A stretch of 64,000 nt of DNA from assembly GCA_005406025.1 (NCBI GenBank), contig BGZK01000013.1, positions 682,001 through 746,000 on the forward strand, in the 5' to 3' direction. The notes under the pieces are model-generated. The model was not told where the DNA came from and did no database searches. It saw only the letters and a program-made list of their open reading frames with translations. The stretch comes from Eumeta japonica (Eukaryota > Arthropoda > Insecta > Lepidoptera > Psychidae). This document shows, in pieces, positions 12,510 through 25,059 of this stretch. The number at the start of each line of letters is the position of its first letter. Position 1 is the stretch's first letter. A program made the translations under genes and the position numbers.

Positions 12510-12600
12510 ATATTGTCTCGGTCTCAATCCCGATCTCGTTCCTGGTCCGATGCTTGGTCCGCAGTAGGCCCTGTCTCAATTCTACTCAGGTCTAAACAAG
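12510..12600 (+). repeat. Degenerate hexamer-like C/T tract
   Basis: Repeated words of the type 'tctcggtctcaatcccgatc' with roughly six-base periodicity. It belongs to the same class as tracts at about 19285, 37200, 38590, 40270, 42545 and 44285. Confidence 0.5.
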
Positions 12601-12655
12601 GATATCTGTAACTAAATACCATGCGGAACTTACGTGGATCACAGGAACATGTGTG

Positions 12656-12704
12656 TGGTATGGTATGGTATGCTATAGTATGGTATGGTATGGTATGGTA
12701 TATG
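12656..12704 (+). repeat. GGTAT pentamer microsatellite
   Basis: About nine imperfect tandem copies of the pentamer ggtat/tatgg, interrupted by 'gctatagta'. Confidence 0.9.
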
Positions 12705-14028
12705 GAACAACAAAAGAACAATCACTAAAAATTGACCCACTTAACAGAAAGTATCTTACGTTTGATAGCTATAATAAAAATGAGAAACAAAACAAAAAGA
12801 AATAGGAAAAAAAATAAAACTATACATATAGCTTTCCATAATAAAAGTAAGCGTGATGAATAATTAAATATCAATCACCGCTCTTTGGAATAGACAATTT
12901 AAAAAATCTATTCATTTATAAAAGAGAATATGTAATTCAATAAAACGTAAGAAATAGTCGTAATAATCTATTTGAAGAACTGTTATTGCGTTGCTTAATT
13001 TTTTTTAAGTAATAAAAAATTGTGCTACTTCAAATTCTTCTTTAAAAATACCAATAATGACTTTTAAATGGACCATTTTTCAATACTACCGTCTAATGAA
13101 TACAATATTTACCAAGATATATAAATTTTCATGAGGTAGAAATTTAACGAATAGAACCTTTTAAACGAGTATAAAGGCAAACAAGGATTACTAAAAGTAC
13201 GTGTAGTATTTACTCAAACATATATGGAAGTGCGTATATGGATGCACTGCAATGGAATAAAACTCTTGCGTAAACTTCCTTACGATGTGACGTATGTAAA
13301 AGGAGTCCAAAGCGACAAATAAACTAAAGCGACCGCTCCACCGATCGATACACCGCGGACGGACACGCTGCGCAATTTAACACTATGTCTTCAGGAGGTG
13401 TCGACGATTCCACTGCAGCGCACGCACATCACCCATGACATCGCAGATCACAAATTCACAACATACAGCCACGCGCGATACGCATTCGTGTTTAGCATGT
13501 ATCAAGGTGGCTGTCGCATCAACAACAGCCAATGCCGTATATCGGTGACGTCATACCGTGTGCATCTTGTTTTTCGACGCAGTTGACAACCCTATTCATA
13601 TATCAAATACAAGAAAAGCTAGACACGCGTGCTTAGGTTGTTCATGTGCAGCCGTGATGTTTAGTATTAATGTATACAACATAGATATGTGGTTCTATTC
13701 AACTTGAAGTAAACATATAATTTCGTTTGAATAAGTTGTTTAGTAAGTTGCGTTACGACAATAGTACTGAAAATTACAACTATTGAAAAGTTTTATTTTC
13801 TTAGCGATAAGTTACAACACTGTATGACTTTACTAGATAAATGAGATTTATAATACACTTTTTCAGTACGAAATCATAGTTTCTGAAATTTAGCGTGTTA
13901 AATGTATAAATAAAATTTTCAGTTTCATACTAATGTGTATGAATTTGAACATAGTAATATAATTGTGAAATTTATTTTACTGATAATCTGCATGTTCGAG
14001 TTTGTGTGTAATAAGTCATCAACATTAT
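12705..14028. other. Non-coding AT-rich region
   Basis: No repeat or gene is recognisable. A slightly GC-richer part lies at about 13320-13590; its open frame has no known motif. Confidence 0.4.
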
Positions 14029-14644
14029 TGACGTGACAACGTCTTATAAATTGGTTTGCCGGGTGACACTTCAAGAAACTGCGTTACGCTCCGCTCACGT
14101 TATGCGCTCACAATGAGAGCGAGTGAGAGGCACGCGTCCCTTCCACTCGGGCATGGTTAGCCCGCCTAAGAGCGAGAGAGACATAAAAAGTGAAAGGCAC
14201 GCGTCCCTTCCACTCGAGCACAGTTAGCCCGCCTAAGAGCAGAGAGACAGAGCGAGAGAGAGAGAGGGGAGAGATAGGCATACACACCGGTATATGTCTT
14301 GCGCTTCTATTTCGCTTAGGCGCCTGCATACAAGTTTACACGTTGCCAGTTAATTGTAAGACGATTGTGTAGTGATAATGTGAAGGTAGTTATATTTGTA
14401 TATAAATACGTATGTATGTGAAGGTAATTATAAAATTTTGTTAATATGAAATTCAGTGCGAGATTCTTTGTATAAATTAATGTTTTAAATATAATTCTTT
14501 GTATAAATAAATGTTTTAAATTGTTACTATTATTTCATCCTTCTTCCTACTATACGAATGAATATTCACATTAAAATGATTTTACCACTCAAAGTCGTTG
14601 TCACGTAAAACTTTCGCCCGTATACCGACTTTACAGGCAACCAA
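14029..14644 (-). repeat. Inverted-pair repeat, copy B
   Basis: Reverse-complement copy of the element at 1360-1812. It starts with tgacgtgacaacgtctta and ends with caggcaacc. The segment at about 14400-14644 is almost identical to copy A. The GC-richer interior differs and contains a 67-bp tandem duplication (units starting at 14123 and 14190) and a GA-rich run. Open frames on both strands across 14108-14372 are produced by this low-complexity interior. Confidence 0.75.
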
Positions 14645-16559
14645 TTTTTTCTAATCAAAATTTGATTTGCAAATAGCAATTTAAAAGTACAAGCACTGCT
14701 AACAAACTTTATTGAAAGGAGTTGTTGCGATTCAAGGATGAAGTCGAAACGAATGATAGACATAAGCACGTAATGGTGACTTATAAACACGTAAGCACTG
14801 AGGTTGGTCTTTCCTTTCTTTCCAACCAATAATTTGTGTCAAATTGCACATTGATTAGTGTTGACATATCCCGTCGGTATGTTGTAAAGCACGTCGATAT
14901 ACTTTTTTTTGCAAAATTCAACAACCTCGTCATACCGGGACCGTCAGTTGTATTTGATTGTTAAGCACATAATTTAAATATTAGATGTTGAACACTTATT
15001 ATTTTAAATGAAATGTACGAACAGTCACTTATCTGATGTTGACAGTAATCTGTTTATAAACACATGTTTGTTCTATTCGTTACAAAGACAAATTAACACT
15101 GTACCAGATCAATTTGATTAGAGGGAAAATATTACAAAAATCGCTTGTTCACTCTGCATTAATTCAGGATGTTTTTGAGATCTGAATACTGTGAAATGAT
15201 TTGTATTCTTATTTAATACCTATCTACAGGGCTTTGTCGATCTAGGATGCGAGTCGTTATTTTATAATTCATATTATAATTAAAAAAATATTTTGAATGT
15301 GGTACCTATTTTTTAATGAATATAATATAATAGAAAACTACTAACATATATTTATTATCAATAGTAATATATTTAGCTCATTCATTCTCTAAACAAAATA
15401 CTTGTATTTTCTGTCAGTTAAAGTCACGGAACTTTTGATGAAAAACAAAAATTAAACAAACAATTATAATCTTATTTCTCTAGCTATTTGTCAGGAAACA
15501 CTATGATAGCATTGGCAAAATGTAGGTTTTCCGAAACTTGATTTTCAGTGGGCAGCGAGGCCGAACTAGTTAGGTAGTTTGTTCGATAAACTAGACCGCA
15601 ACTACGTTTTCAACAAGTTTAGTTAAAGTCTGCGTTCGCCGCTTGCAGCTGTAACTGACATCGGTAACAGAATATGCAGCGATATTCAGGTGTTGAGATA
15701 TTATTCATGAAGATTGTGTTTCTTGATAAAATTTATTGCCTCGTTGTCTTCGAAATAATGTTGTAGATCTAAAACGTCAGCGCACAATAGATTTATATCA
15801 AAATCAAGACATAAAGTTACATGTTAACTTTCTTTCAATACAGAACAATGTCGTATTAGTTATTGTATATATATTTTGCTGTTTTAGGGCCGCGCACTAG
15901 CGCGCGCATCGCCCCATATTACTTGGCGCATAAACTTAAAGCTGGCGCTTCCTGCCTATTATGATTTTTGAAACAAATTAATTGAATAGATTTTATTAAA
16001 TACAGATAAAAGAAGATCCACCGTAATTTTTAATATGATGCCGGAACAGAAATAGAATTACATATATTAAAAACGGGAAAGTACATATAAATAATAAAAA
16101 TAACCTTAAATATATAGTATTTCTTAATTTAGTAATCTCAAAAACAGAGCTGTGTTTAGGAGAATTTGTGATAGTCTCTCAGACAAAGATTTATATAGCA
16201 AAATATGCAATGGTTCCATAATGCATTAATTTTTATATGTTTACAAATATTGACATTTCAACTAAATAAAAACAGTAATCTTTCAGAGCATTTATAAGTA
16301 AATAATACGGAAATAGGATACGTATAATTTTAAAATTGTTAACAGTATCTTTGGATTTCAGATCAAAACGTGAATTAAGTAACTAGGTACTGTTGATCAA
16401 TACAAACTTTGTTTACATGTACTAGTTCGTTACGAATATATTTATAGATTTCAAGATACCACGCTTATTACGGTGTTTTGACTTCACTCGTACATTTGCA
16501 ATATTAGCATGCGTAACGTTCAAAAAAATGCATGTAAAACTCTAGCCACATCGTCTGTC
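14645..16559. other. Non-coding AT-rich region
   Basis: No supportable gene or repeat. A small GC-rich patch occurs at about 15890-15950. Confidence 0.4.
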
Positions 16560-16780
16560 AACTTCAACGCCGGCGTCGCTCCGGCTCATTACAATTCGCA
16601 GACTGTCGGATCGCGGCGGCTCAGCGCATCGCCGCAACACAATGCCGGTATTCGACGGCACGTGAAATTGAAGACAACGTGACTAAGTTATGCTAACGAG
16701 CTGCGAATGTCGCGATCAACATTAGCAGCCTCATGTAATGACGTTTGGTACGCGTCCGCGCCCGAAGACCTACGGATTTA
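16560..16780. other. CpG-rich island
   Basis: Contains 'caacgccggcgtcgctccgg' and 'tcgcggcggctcagcgcatc' within AT-rich flanks. No open frame with family motifs was found. It is a candidate regulatory block only because of composition. Confidence 0.35.
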
Positions 16781-17234
16781 CCAAAATCCGCTTCTGACTC
16801 TATCAATATGGAGGCACATGTGAAAAGTTTCTTTACCGCTTGCTGTTTTGAAAATGGTTTGCTATTGCTTATTTATTAATCGAAATGTTTGACTGTCCTT
16901 ATTATCGGTCATACGTTCTGCTTTCGTTTTTTATTGTAAGATGATATAGGTGCTGTTTTCACGTTCTTGGTTGAAACCATAGACATCTAGGCCACGGATG
17001 CGATGTAAAATGATATTTTCTTTTGAAATGTATAATCCCTTTTTGTTATCTTCGCTTTCTGTATTTTTTATTTACAGCATCGTTTAACTTTTCGTGTACT
17101 CTATATTTTTTCTTTTAGTCCCAATGGCGTCCATTGTCTTGACGTTTATTGTGGATTATCGTGTCTACAAAATGATTAATTAAACTGACCATCTCTGGTA
17201 TTGTGTTTTCGTATCAGATTAACAATATATTCCA

Positions 17235-17480
17235 TGATTTACGACCGAAGTGAGGATCGCGGTTTGGCAAGCAGGGCGGCATCCGTTAAAGTGCAACGTT
17301 TCCGCGATGATTTTATCACGCAGCATCGATGAGCGCCGGCAATACAGTACCCGGTGCGGCGTCCGCCACCGCCAGGCTTATCAAACGTTACGGACAGCAT
17401 GCCATATACGGCCCGGCGATACTCTTAAACAACTAGAGGAACGAAACCGGTAAAGTGGGAATCCGTGAAACGGGACTACG
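17235..17480. other. CpG-rich island with short open frame
   Basis: GC-rich stretch containing a 67-codon plus-strand frame (17250-17453) with no recognisable motif. The frame may be chance, because GC-rich DNA contains few stop codons. Confidence 0.35.
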
Positions 17481-18570
17481 CGCGTCCCGAATTTTTAGCA
17501 GCCGACGAAACAATACTAATTTTTCTATTGCAACCAAGTTTAAATTAAACTGGTATTATCTTGCCTTTTATGAACTGGATAATGTCTAAAAATGTGCGCT
17601 AGTTTCCAAAGTGTCCATTCGAGTGAAATATTAAAAAAAAGTATTATTTAAATTACGTTTTTTTAAGTAAGTGAGTGAATACAATTAAATTTTATAATGA
17701 TTAGTACTATTTAAGCGAAAAATTTTCGTAATTATATGACATAATGAAAAAAGTGTTTTTGGAAGAATTGCGTATTACAATGAAGTCTACAATCTATAAA
17801 ACTTTTTAAAATTACAAAACATTTTTGTAATTCTTTTTTAACAATAAATTATATGACACAATTTAACAATTTTTATTTTGTGATGACCAAACTAACTCCT
17901 ATTTATAAAATAAAAACGAATATTATATAAGTTTTGGCTCGTTTCATGTTTGAAAATCGTCAAAGCTTAACATTCATTCTAGTCCCGAAACTTTACATTA
18001 TAAAGTTTCCGAGAAAATACATGTAGGTATTACAAAAGATCAATTTCAGAATCGGACTCGAGGTGATGTAAGGAATACATTTTAATAAAGTACAGAACCT
18101 AATGGACAAATGGTCAAAAATTTTATAAGTGTTTTTGAAAATATGTTAAAAGCCAACGAAACTTGTAATTCATGGTATCAATATATCGGTTATTTTAAAA
18201 GGATCAGTATCGTACTGTAGTAATCATGAAAAATATTTCAAAATTAATACACATTAGTGTAATGAAATCAATTCAATAAATAAACTCGTTTTTACTATAA
18301 ATCGTCCGCACGAACTGCCATAATAATGAAAGAGAGATGAATCTCTCCCACTTTATTTGACTGCCACACCAATAATAATGCAGTTTCGTGTATTACAATT
18401 TTGTGGGTACAAGGAGCAAAAATGTTACAATAGGATATATTTGCCACCTATTAAATGTTTCAGTTAAATTCTTTAAAACAGTTATTTAGTTACATATACA
18501 ACTATTTTAGTTGCCCTGTGTAGTAAGTATATGATGAAGTGAAATGGATAGTTGAAAAGTCAAGCTATGA
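17481..18570. other. Non-coding AT-rich region
   Basis: Only a short palindrome, gaaactttacattataaagtttc (17987-18010 area), stands out. Confidence 0.4.
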
Positions 18571-18850
18571 TCTGCACATGTATGGACGCTCGCAACTCCG
18601 GAGGAATCATCAGCGCGTTGTCGGTCTCTTGGGTAAGAACAGGATACCTGATAGAAAGGAGGCCGATGGAGAGGAGAGTGGGGTGATAGAGGGAAAGTGG
18701 ACCACCGGATCATTCACTCACTGGACAAAATGCAACAGTGGGAGCTGTTACTTCACGTCTGTATTCTAAGAATGTGGTATCATTTTACCGGTCGAAAACG
18801 GAAAATAGTCGACCTATTTTCTATCCAGTTGACCACAGTACGGCTCTACC
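18571..18850 (+). repeat. Dispersed repeat family R, copy 2
   Basis: Contains 'cgcaactccggaggaatcat', 'gcgttgtcggtctcttggg', 'attcactcactggac' and ends 'acagtacggctctacc', in the order seen in the other three copies. The end words match copy 4 in reverse complement. Confidence 0.7.
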
Positions 18851-19284
18851 ACTAAAACTGATTTTGATCAAATTTATCATGGCATATACGTTACAGTACA
18901 ACGCACGAGCTATCGCTATTAAATTAGTCACGAAAGCGTCACGCAAAGGTTTTTAGGAACGCGGGGAGAAAAAAGGTAGGTCGAGGAGCATGAAACCTGC
19001 GCATTGTATCATTCGCAGGCATTCCGGTGATGAACTGCCAGTGTTCAAATCAATTCACTAGTTTTTTTCTAATACGCGCACAGGCAGAGAAAATTTGTAA
19101 AAAAATACGAGTAAAAGAATATTTAATCGATCTTAGTTAGTTCTTCAGAAACACTTGTCTTGGGAAAACATATCTCCATTACGGTTTATAGTATTAGAAC
19201 TAGTCTACCGCCCGCATTCGCCCTAATAAACGTAGAATGTGTTCCTTCATCTTTTCTGTTGAACGATTTTGCTATCAATCTCTC
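18851..19284. other. Non-coding spacer
   Basis: Nothing supportable beyond the edge of the neighbouring simple-sequence tract. Confidence 0.4.
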
Positions 19285-19490
19285 TTTCTCGCTGACAATT
19301 CTGGTTCCAGTAGTGTCCCTGTTTTCAATTCCGGACACAATCTTGATTGTAATACCGGCCCCACAATCGGTTTCGACCTCGGTTCTATTTTCAATTTCAG
19401 TCCCGGTCTCGGCCCATTTTTTACTCCCCGTCCCGCTTTCAATTACGATTGCGCTAACGATCACGGTTTCGACTTGGCAAGAGCCACCGT
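19285..19490 (+). repeat. Degenerate hexamer-like C/T tract, longest in window
   Basis: Repeated variants of 'caattccgg', 'ggtctcgg' and 'atttcagtcccggtctcgg' with about six-base periodicity. The tract leaves three overlapping frames open (118 and 114 codons on plus, 135 codons on minus). The minus frame reads as repetitive TGTEIENRTEVET, which shows that the repeat keeps it open, not coding selection. Confidence 0.65.
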
Positions 19491-19604
19491 CAATATTAAT
19501 TATCCAGCAAAAGTAAAATATAAGGTATATTATTTGTTGACAATAATAACTTATATTTATAAGCTGTATTATAAAACATAAACTATATTCCATAATATAG
19601 CGTA

Positions 19605-19661
19605 TATTTTATAATATATAAAATACAAATTCTTTCACAATTTTTATGTTTGAAAGAATTT
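19605..19661. repeat. Two adjacent short hairpins
   Basis: tattttata/tataaaata (19605-19625) is followed directly by aaattctttca/tgaaagaattt (19627-19661). Arms are exact. Confidence 0.7.
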
Positions 19662-19948
19662 TTATATATTATACAACCTCACTACCCTCCACCTCCATTG
19701 CGATAAACAAGTCTCACCATTTCTAATAAGCAATATTGATATCAAATTTCGTACTCGTACATTACTCTTAAAAAGTTTCATTCGAAATACAACCCGCCTT
19801 TTATTTTCTTAAGAAGTGTATTGTCAAAGATCTTTTCTTAGGAGATACCTTCATCCTACGAAAAATTAACCACAAATTTCAAGAAGTTTATGCCATTTTA
19901 TTTTTGTGGATTACGTGATTTAATCAGTGTAGTGGATATTGCGTTTTC

Positions 19949-19966
19949 TATATACATACATACATA

Positions 19967-19997
<31 letters not shown>

Positions 19998-20022
19998 CTA
20001 TATATATATATATATATATATC
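19949..20022. repeat. TA dinucleotide microsatellite
   Basis: Long (TA)n run with a leading 'tacataca' segment and a single 'tc' interruption. Confidence 0.95.
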
Positions 20023-20649
20023 ATTATCGATAGTAGTGATGTTTGTAGCTATTCGATTGCTAAGAATAGGATTCTAAGAGTGCGTCAACGGTCACCAAGG
20101 ACGCAGGAAGAGCCGGCCTCGTGCTGGGGCCGTGAGTACCGCCGATCAGGGGAAATAACCGACTTCGCAATGCTTAAACGTTGAAGCGCTGTAACTGCAT
20201 AAATATTTATAGATTGTAAAAAGTACAGCATGCGATGTCGAAATGGTGACGGCCTTGTGCGTGTTCAATCCTATCTTTACGATAACACGCTAATTGTATC
20301 GCATTCGACGTTCCAAGGAAAATTTGCATTTTGAGAACAAATAAGTCAAATTACATCAATAGTTTTAACTATTATCGACGCTTCAAAAAAAAATTGTGTT
20401 GCAACTTCTTTACTTTCCTGGCCGAAATGACGTGTCACATGTTATCAAATAAATAGAAAATACAGATTAAAATAATTAAATTGGTTGTCTGTTTTAAGTT
20501 TCATATGTTTGTTGCGGTTTCTACAAGCAAACAAGTCTGAATAAAAACAAAGACAGACGGATATTCAGATGAATAACACATAAAGTAATATTACATATCA
20601 TTGTTACAGTGAGTTAAGACAAAAAAACAAAATAAGTACTAGCTATAAA
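20023..20649. other. Non-coding spacer
   Basis: Contains a small GC-rich patch at about 20085-20165, otherwise AT-rich and featureless. Confidence 0.4.
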
Positions 20650-21190
20650 TACGAAAGAAGCTCTGTCTGTCTCTATATATCACGTTTTCATGGGTAAACT
20701 GCTGAACTTGATAAAATTCGTTATAGGCATAGCATAAATCCCGAGGAAAGACATAGACTATTTTTTTTGTGTATTTGTTTGTCTGTATAATTTCTTCTAA
20801 ATCAGCAATTGTTGAACAGGTTTAATTGAAATCGGTATAATGATGGAATACACAGCAGTATAAATTGTGACTGTTTATATCTTTGTTTGCGTGTATATTT
20901 TTCAAGATTGGATAAAAACATAATAGAATTGATGAAATTTTGCATACCAATAAAGTTGCTTAAGATATAGGTTACTATTTGTCTGTGTTTCTGTTTGCGG
21001 GTACCTTCTTATAAATAGGCAAAGGACTAACCGATGCAAATACACCATTTATGGAACATTAGGTCACAACAATATAAACTAATTTTCCTGTCTGCATACT
21101 TTTTTATAATTCGCAATTCACATAGAATTTGGTGTCTGATAGAATTCAACGTCGCGTAAAATATAAGCTATTTATTATGGCAATAAATTG
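20650..21190 (+). repeat. Diverged tandem array, period about 100-115 bp
   Basis: Words like 'tttgtctgt' or 'cctgtctgcat' recur near 20663, 20780, 20880, 20977 and 21087. Each is followed by text resembling 'accgatttgaatgaaattttg' and an 'ataggct' motif. I recognise this as a common lepidopteran interspersed repeat built of about 110-bp units. The units are strongly diverged. Confidence 0.55.
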
Positions 21191-21784
21191 TGTATAAATT
21201 GTAGGAAAAAATACGAAAAATCACTATATTAAGAGAGCTGAAATGGGAGAAAAGGTTTGACGGGAGGAAGAAAAGAGGAAGGCATTATACTTGGGAATAA
21301 AATCAAGATCGGCTGTAGTAATAGTAGAGGTAGGATCACTTTTAGGGTGGAGGTTCTACTAAAAAACCAAAAAAAATATTTTAAGATACGCATCTAAAAC
21401 CATACAGATATATTCAATTAGTATTCTTCAAATGTGTTTGTCGTTCTTGATATCCATTTTAGTGCGTACTTAACATATGTCCTAAGTTCTTTTTAGGCAC
21501 AGCAATGCTATCTAGACTAATAGTTATGCGGGACACGGAGCGGGTGCCCAGTGCGTTTTACGGCTTAAAGCGTTCGTCATCTGCGTGATGTCATGTACCC
21601 ACACGGCTAGTACGTTATGTACGTAGGAAGGAGCGCTTGTTTGAAGTGACGGAGCCTGGTGCCTTGAAGTATTGTCGCAGTACGTTTACGGCGTGTGCGT
21701 GTTTAAATATTTGTCCTGGTACGTGTCACGAGAGAAGAGTGTTTTTGTGAGCTGCAAAGTTCTTGACCTACAAAATATTAATTG
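21191..21784. other. Non-coding, GC-richer at 21540-21740
   Basis: The GC-richer part (gggacacggagcgggtgccc and following) has no long frame. It could be a regulatory segment or a non-coding exon, but nothing decides this. Confidence 0.3.
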
Positions 21785-21830
21785 TATCAATTATAAAAAT
21801 ACAATTACTTTGTTATTTTTATAATTGATA
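21785..21830. repeat. Perfect 17-bp-arm hairpin
   Basis: tatcaattataaaaata and its exact reverse complement flank a 12-base loop. Confidence 0.9.
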
Positions 21831-22239
21831 ATGTTTACCTAAAATTTGTTCTGTTGTAAGAGACTACATAAGATTTAGGGCCGATTTCACTATGCATTGT
21901 TGAAAGTTTAATGAAGAATAGTCCACTAACTAGCAGATTACACATATAAAAAAGTTTGAGATTACGGCCGATTAACGCGAGTGACAGATTCAAGATCAAT
22001 CAAGATGGTGAAGACGGTCCTTAATTCGTATCACGCCATGATGTAAATTTAATTATCTATACATATTCGCCATGGGATAGAGTACAACTATCTGGTACGT
22101 TCATTGTTCTAAAATAATAGCATGCATTTTCAAATCAGATATCAGACAAGTTAATCAACAGCATTCAACTGGTTCTGTTCCGACGAGGATAAAACAGGTT
22201 TGTGTTGCATATTCATCTTTCAAAGAATAAAAGCATTTT

Positions 22240-22434
22240 TTGTATCCATACGATTACCGGTATAGAGGAGTTGTTATAATCGACTTTGGTATGTCGACAT
22301 CGTCGAAGGACAGCGCGATACCTACCTACATCGTCGGTGTATTTAATTTAACTTTTGCGCTCGTCATTTCGGCCATAGCGTCTTTTTTATTGTCTATGTG
22401 CTCGGAAGTTTATTTAGTTCAGTCTACGAGTTGA
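22240..22434 (+). other. Small open frame with one hydrophobic segment
   Basis: An open frame with less AT-biased third codon positions than its surroundings. It encodes a stretch (YIVGVFNLTFALVISAIASF) that could be a membrane helix. It lacks an ATG at its start (TTG), has an in-frame stop just upstream, and no clear splice acceptor. I do not recognise a family. It could be a chance opening or a terminal exon. Confidence 0.15.
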
Positions 22435-23029
22435 GACGTGAGCCAAAATTAAAACATAAATGACAGATACAGGTATGTTGCATTGTATCACGTTATTTAT
22501 TTAAATTATGATCGATAAAAAAAAAAAGGTTATAATTTGCATTTTAATCAGGAAATAACCTCTTTAAAACAGTTTGCGTATTTCTTTTAAGATACTATTC
22601 AAAAAATAATTCAATATTTTAAAGAATAACACATTCTGAAATTTGTGTAAATTATAATTGAATGCTATAAACTTTTGTATTTATTAAAAAGTGTCTATAT
22701 TTGAAAACCCAATAAATAATTTGATATTTACATATTTGCACTTACACAACTGCTTAGTTACGTAAGCATAAATGCGTAAATATTAAACATACTGTTTGTA
22801 AATACAGAAGAACATTAAATTGTCCAAACAATAAGACATTTTACAAGTTATTTTTCCTATGTCATTCCTTCAATCTCGAATGCTGTAAAACAAGAGATGA
22901 GCAAGTTGTAAACACACTTCTGAATTCCTCGATGAATAGTAATAATAATTTTAATCGATATTCAGATTTCCGAATATCGGAACACATGAACAAACATGAC
23001 TCAAGGCTCACACTGACTCACGGAGAGGT
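22435..23029. other. Non-coding AT-rich region
   Basis: Nothing supportable is seen. Confidence 0.4.
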
Positions 23030-23345
23030 TCCATGAATGAACCGCATGCCGGCTCCGGCGGCGCGCGCCCGGGCCGCCACGTAGGCGAAGCAACCTCGCC
23101 GCGGCGGCATTGGCACGCACCGTGCCTTGTTTGCGATCGTCATTGAAATATCCGTTTGATGTCTCCTACTCGTTTACGACTGACACGACACGAATGAACA
23201 CGACGGAAAAAAAATTGTCGCCCAGACAGAAACAAAATGTCGCCCGGACAGAAACGACCGTCCGTAGACCATAACTTGGACGGCGATCGGGCGATCGCAC
23301 GAAATTCCATCATAGACAAAAGTCTTATGGCGACACACACATAAG
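23030..23345. other. CpG-rich island with a 22-bp tandem repeat
   Basis: Very GC-rich at 23040-23120 (ggcggcgcgcgcccgggccg). At 23217-23256 the 18-base word tgtcgcccagacagaaac occurs twice at 22-bp spacing with one substitution. A 66-codon minus-strand frame overlaps it without known motifs. Confidence 0.5.
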
Positions 23346-25059
23346 CGGCGCCCGCAGATTTCGGTTTATGACATATGCTAAAATATAGGTATAATAATAT
23401 TTATGAAGAATGGGACTATTTGAAGGTGTAGCAAATACGGTCGGTGGTTGGTGATGATTAACTAAAACTATATAAGTAGAAGAACTTCGTATGATATAAT
23501 CTTCAACTGCAGGTCACAAGTCCCGTCTACAAAAAAAATATTGGCCGTCATTTCCACGCATTAGCTCGTCTCCTAACGTTCTTGAAGTTTTAATGAACTT
23601 TTTCCAATATGCTGATTTGATCACGACACTTTTCTTGACAGTCAACTTTAGTGATGAAAGATGTGTTCAAATCTGGGTATGAATTTAAGTAACATCTTAA
23701 ATTATATTGACACAAGATAGGCTATTTTGTCTTCTAGCAAAAAGGATTAGTGATATCCTCCCATATAAAGATAGTCCGCTGCCAGCCGAAAGGCTAAGTT
23801 ATTCACAATAGGGTAGTTTGCTGATATTTAGAATATTATATTTGTTGATGAATTATGTAAGTTTACTTGACATTAAGACTAAAAGTGAAATCAAAATCGG
23901 TTAAAAAATTAAGGGACTTTAAATCCATCATGAAATTTTATGGCATCTCTTTGTCGCAAAACGGAGTTTAACATTATTCTACATGTCGCTAGCAAACAAT
24001 GACGTCACGAATACCAGCGCCTTCACTGTCTCATTAGCAATTTAAAAAAGACATTACTCAGATATTTTATAGTTATAAAAAAAAGCTTTCACTTCACACT
24101 TGCTCAAATAATACAAGTTTAAATTCAGTAATATAAGAAAAATTATAAACAAGTTTATTGTGTCAATGTTTTTATTTGTTTCTAGTGGTTTTAAATAGCT
24201 ACTGCAATCGTGTATGCCGACGTATTACACAAATCATTACAAAAGATCTTGTTTTGCTTATAAATAATGTATTTACATAGTAATAATGAACGGCTATTCG
24301 AGTATGAATGCGTTGCGTGCGCGGGTGGGTACCTACGAGGAGTTGTCAAGTTATTTTTACGGCCTACGTGAGCATTAATAGCGGAACTATTACGGTCACT
24401 GTTAATTTCGTGCCATATAACTTCTTGGTAGAACTAATTTACGGTTTGTATTTGGTTTATAACCGTATTAGTAGTTTTGTAAACCTATAAATTAGAATAA
24501 AACCGATCTTTATTTCGGATTGGTAATTATTACAAGATTAGCTCTGGTTGTATTTTTAGAATTGTAGTATGAAAAGTATTGTATATAGTACATATACGCA
24601 GTCGAGGGGAATAAATTGCTCACTACACTTTAGTTGTTACACCAAAATCAACCACAATATTATCTATTTAAATGGGATATGGTGAGAAAATCTATCGATG
24701 AAATCTATTCGCGGCTGACTATTATTAAAGCAACGAGAAACATTTAAATTTATCATAAAAGGACGTAGAACAGTTATCTGGCAGCACAAAATAAGACAAC
24801 ACGATTTCGTAAAGAGACAGCTATGTAAGGCGACAGTGACAGTTTCTAGTATATCACTTTATATCTATAAACGAAAATTATTCTACATTAAGTAATAGAT
24901 TAATGAATTAATTCAAACGTCATGAAAATCTCGCGCATGAGTTTAAAAGCCTTTTCATATATCACACGTTATTTTCTATGTTCATAACCCGAACTTACAT
25001 GTTTAAGGTGCGCGATACGAAACGATATCGGTCGAAATTCTCGGTATCTTAATAAGGCC
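23346..25059. other. Non-coding AT-rich region
   Basis: No gene or repeat that I can support. Confidence 0.4.

Noticed and set aside
1360..14644. A single 13-kb composite transposon bounded by inverted copies
   Set aside because: The ends are two copies of one short element with nothing transposase-like of the same lineage between them; the mariner inside has its own family. Listed only as an inverted pair.
19186..19593. 135-codon minus-strand open frame, longest in the window, with overlapping plus-strand frames of 118 and 114 codons
   Set aside because: All three are kept open by the hexamer-like repeat; the translation is itself periodic (TGTEIENRTEVET).
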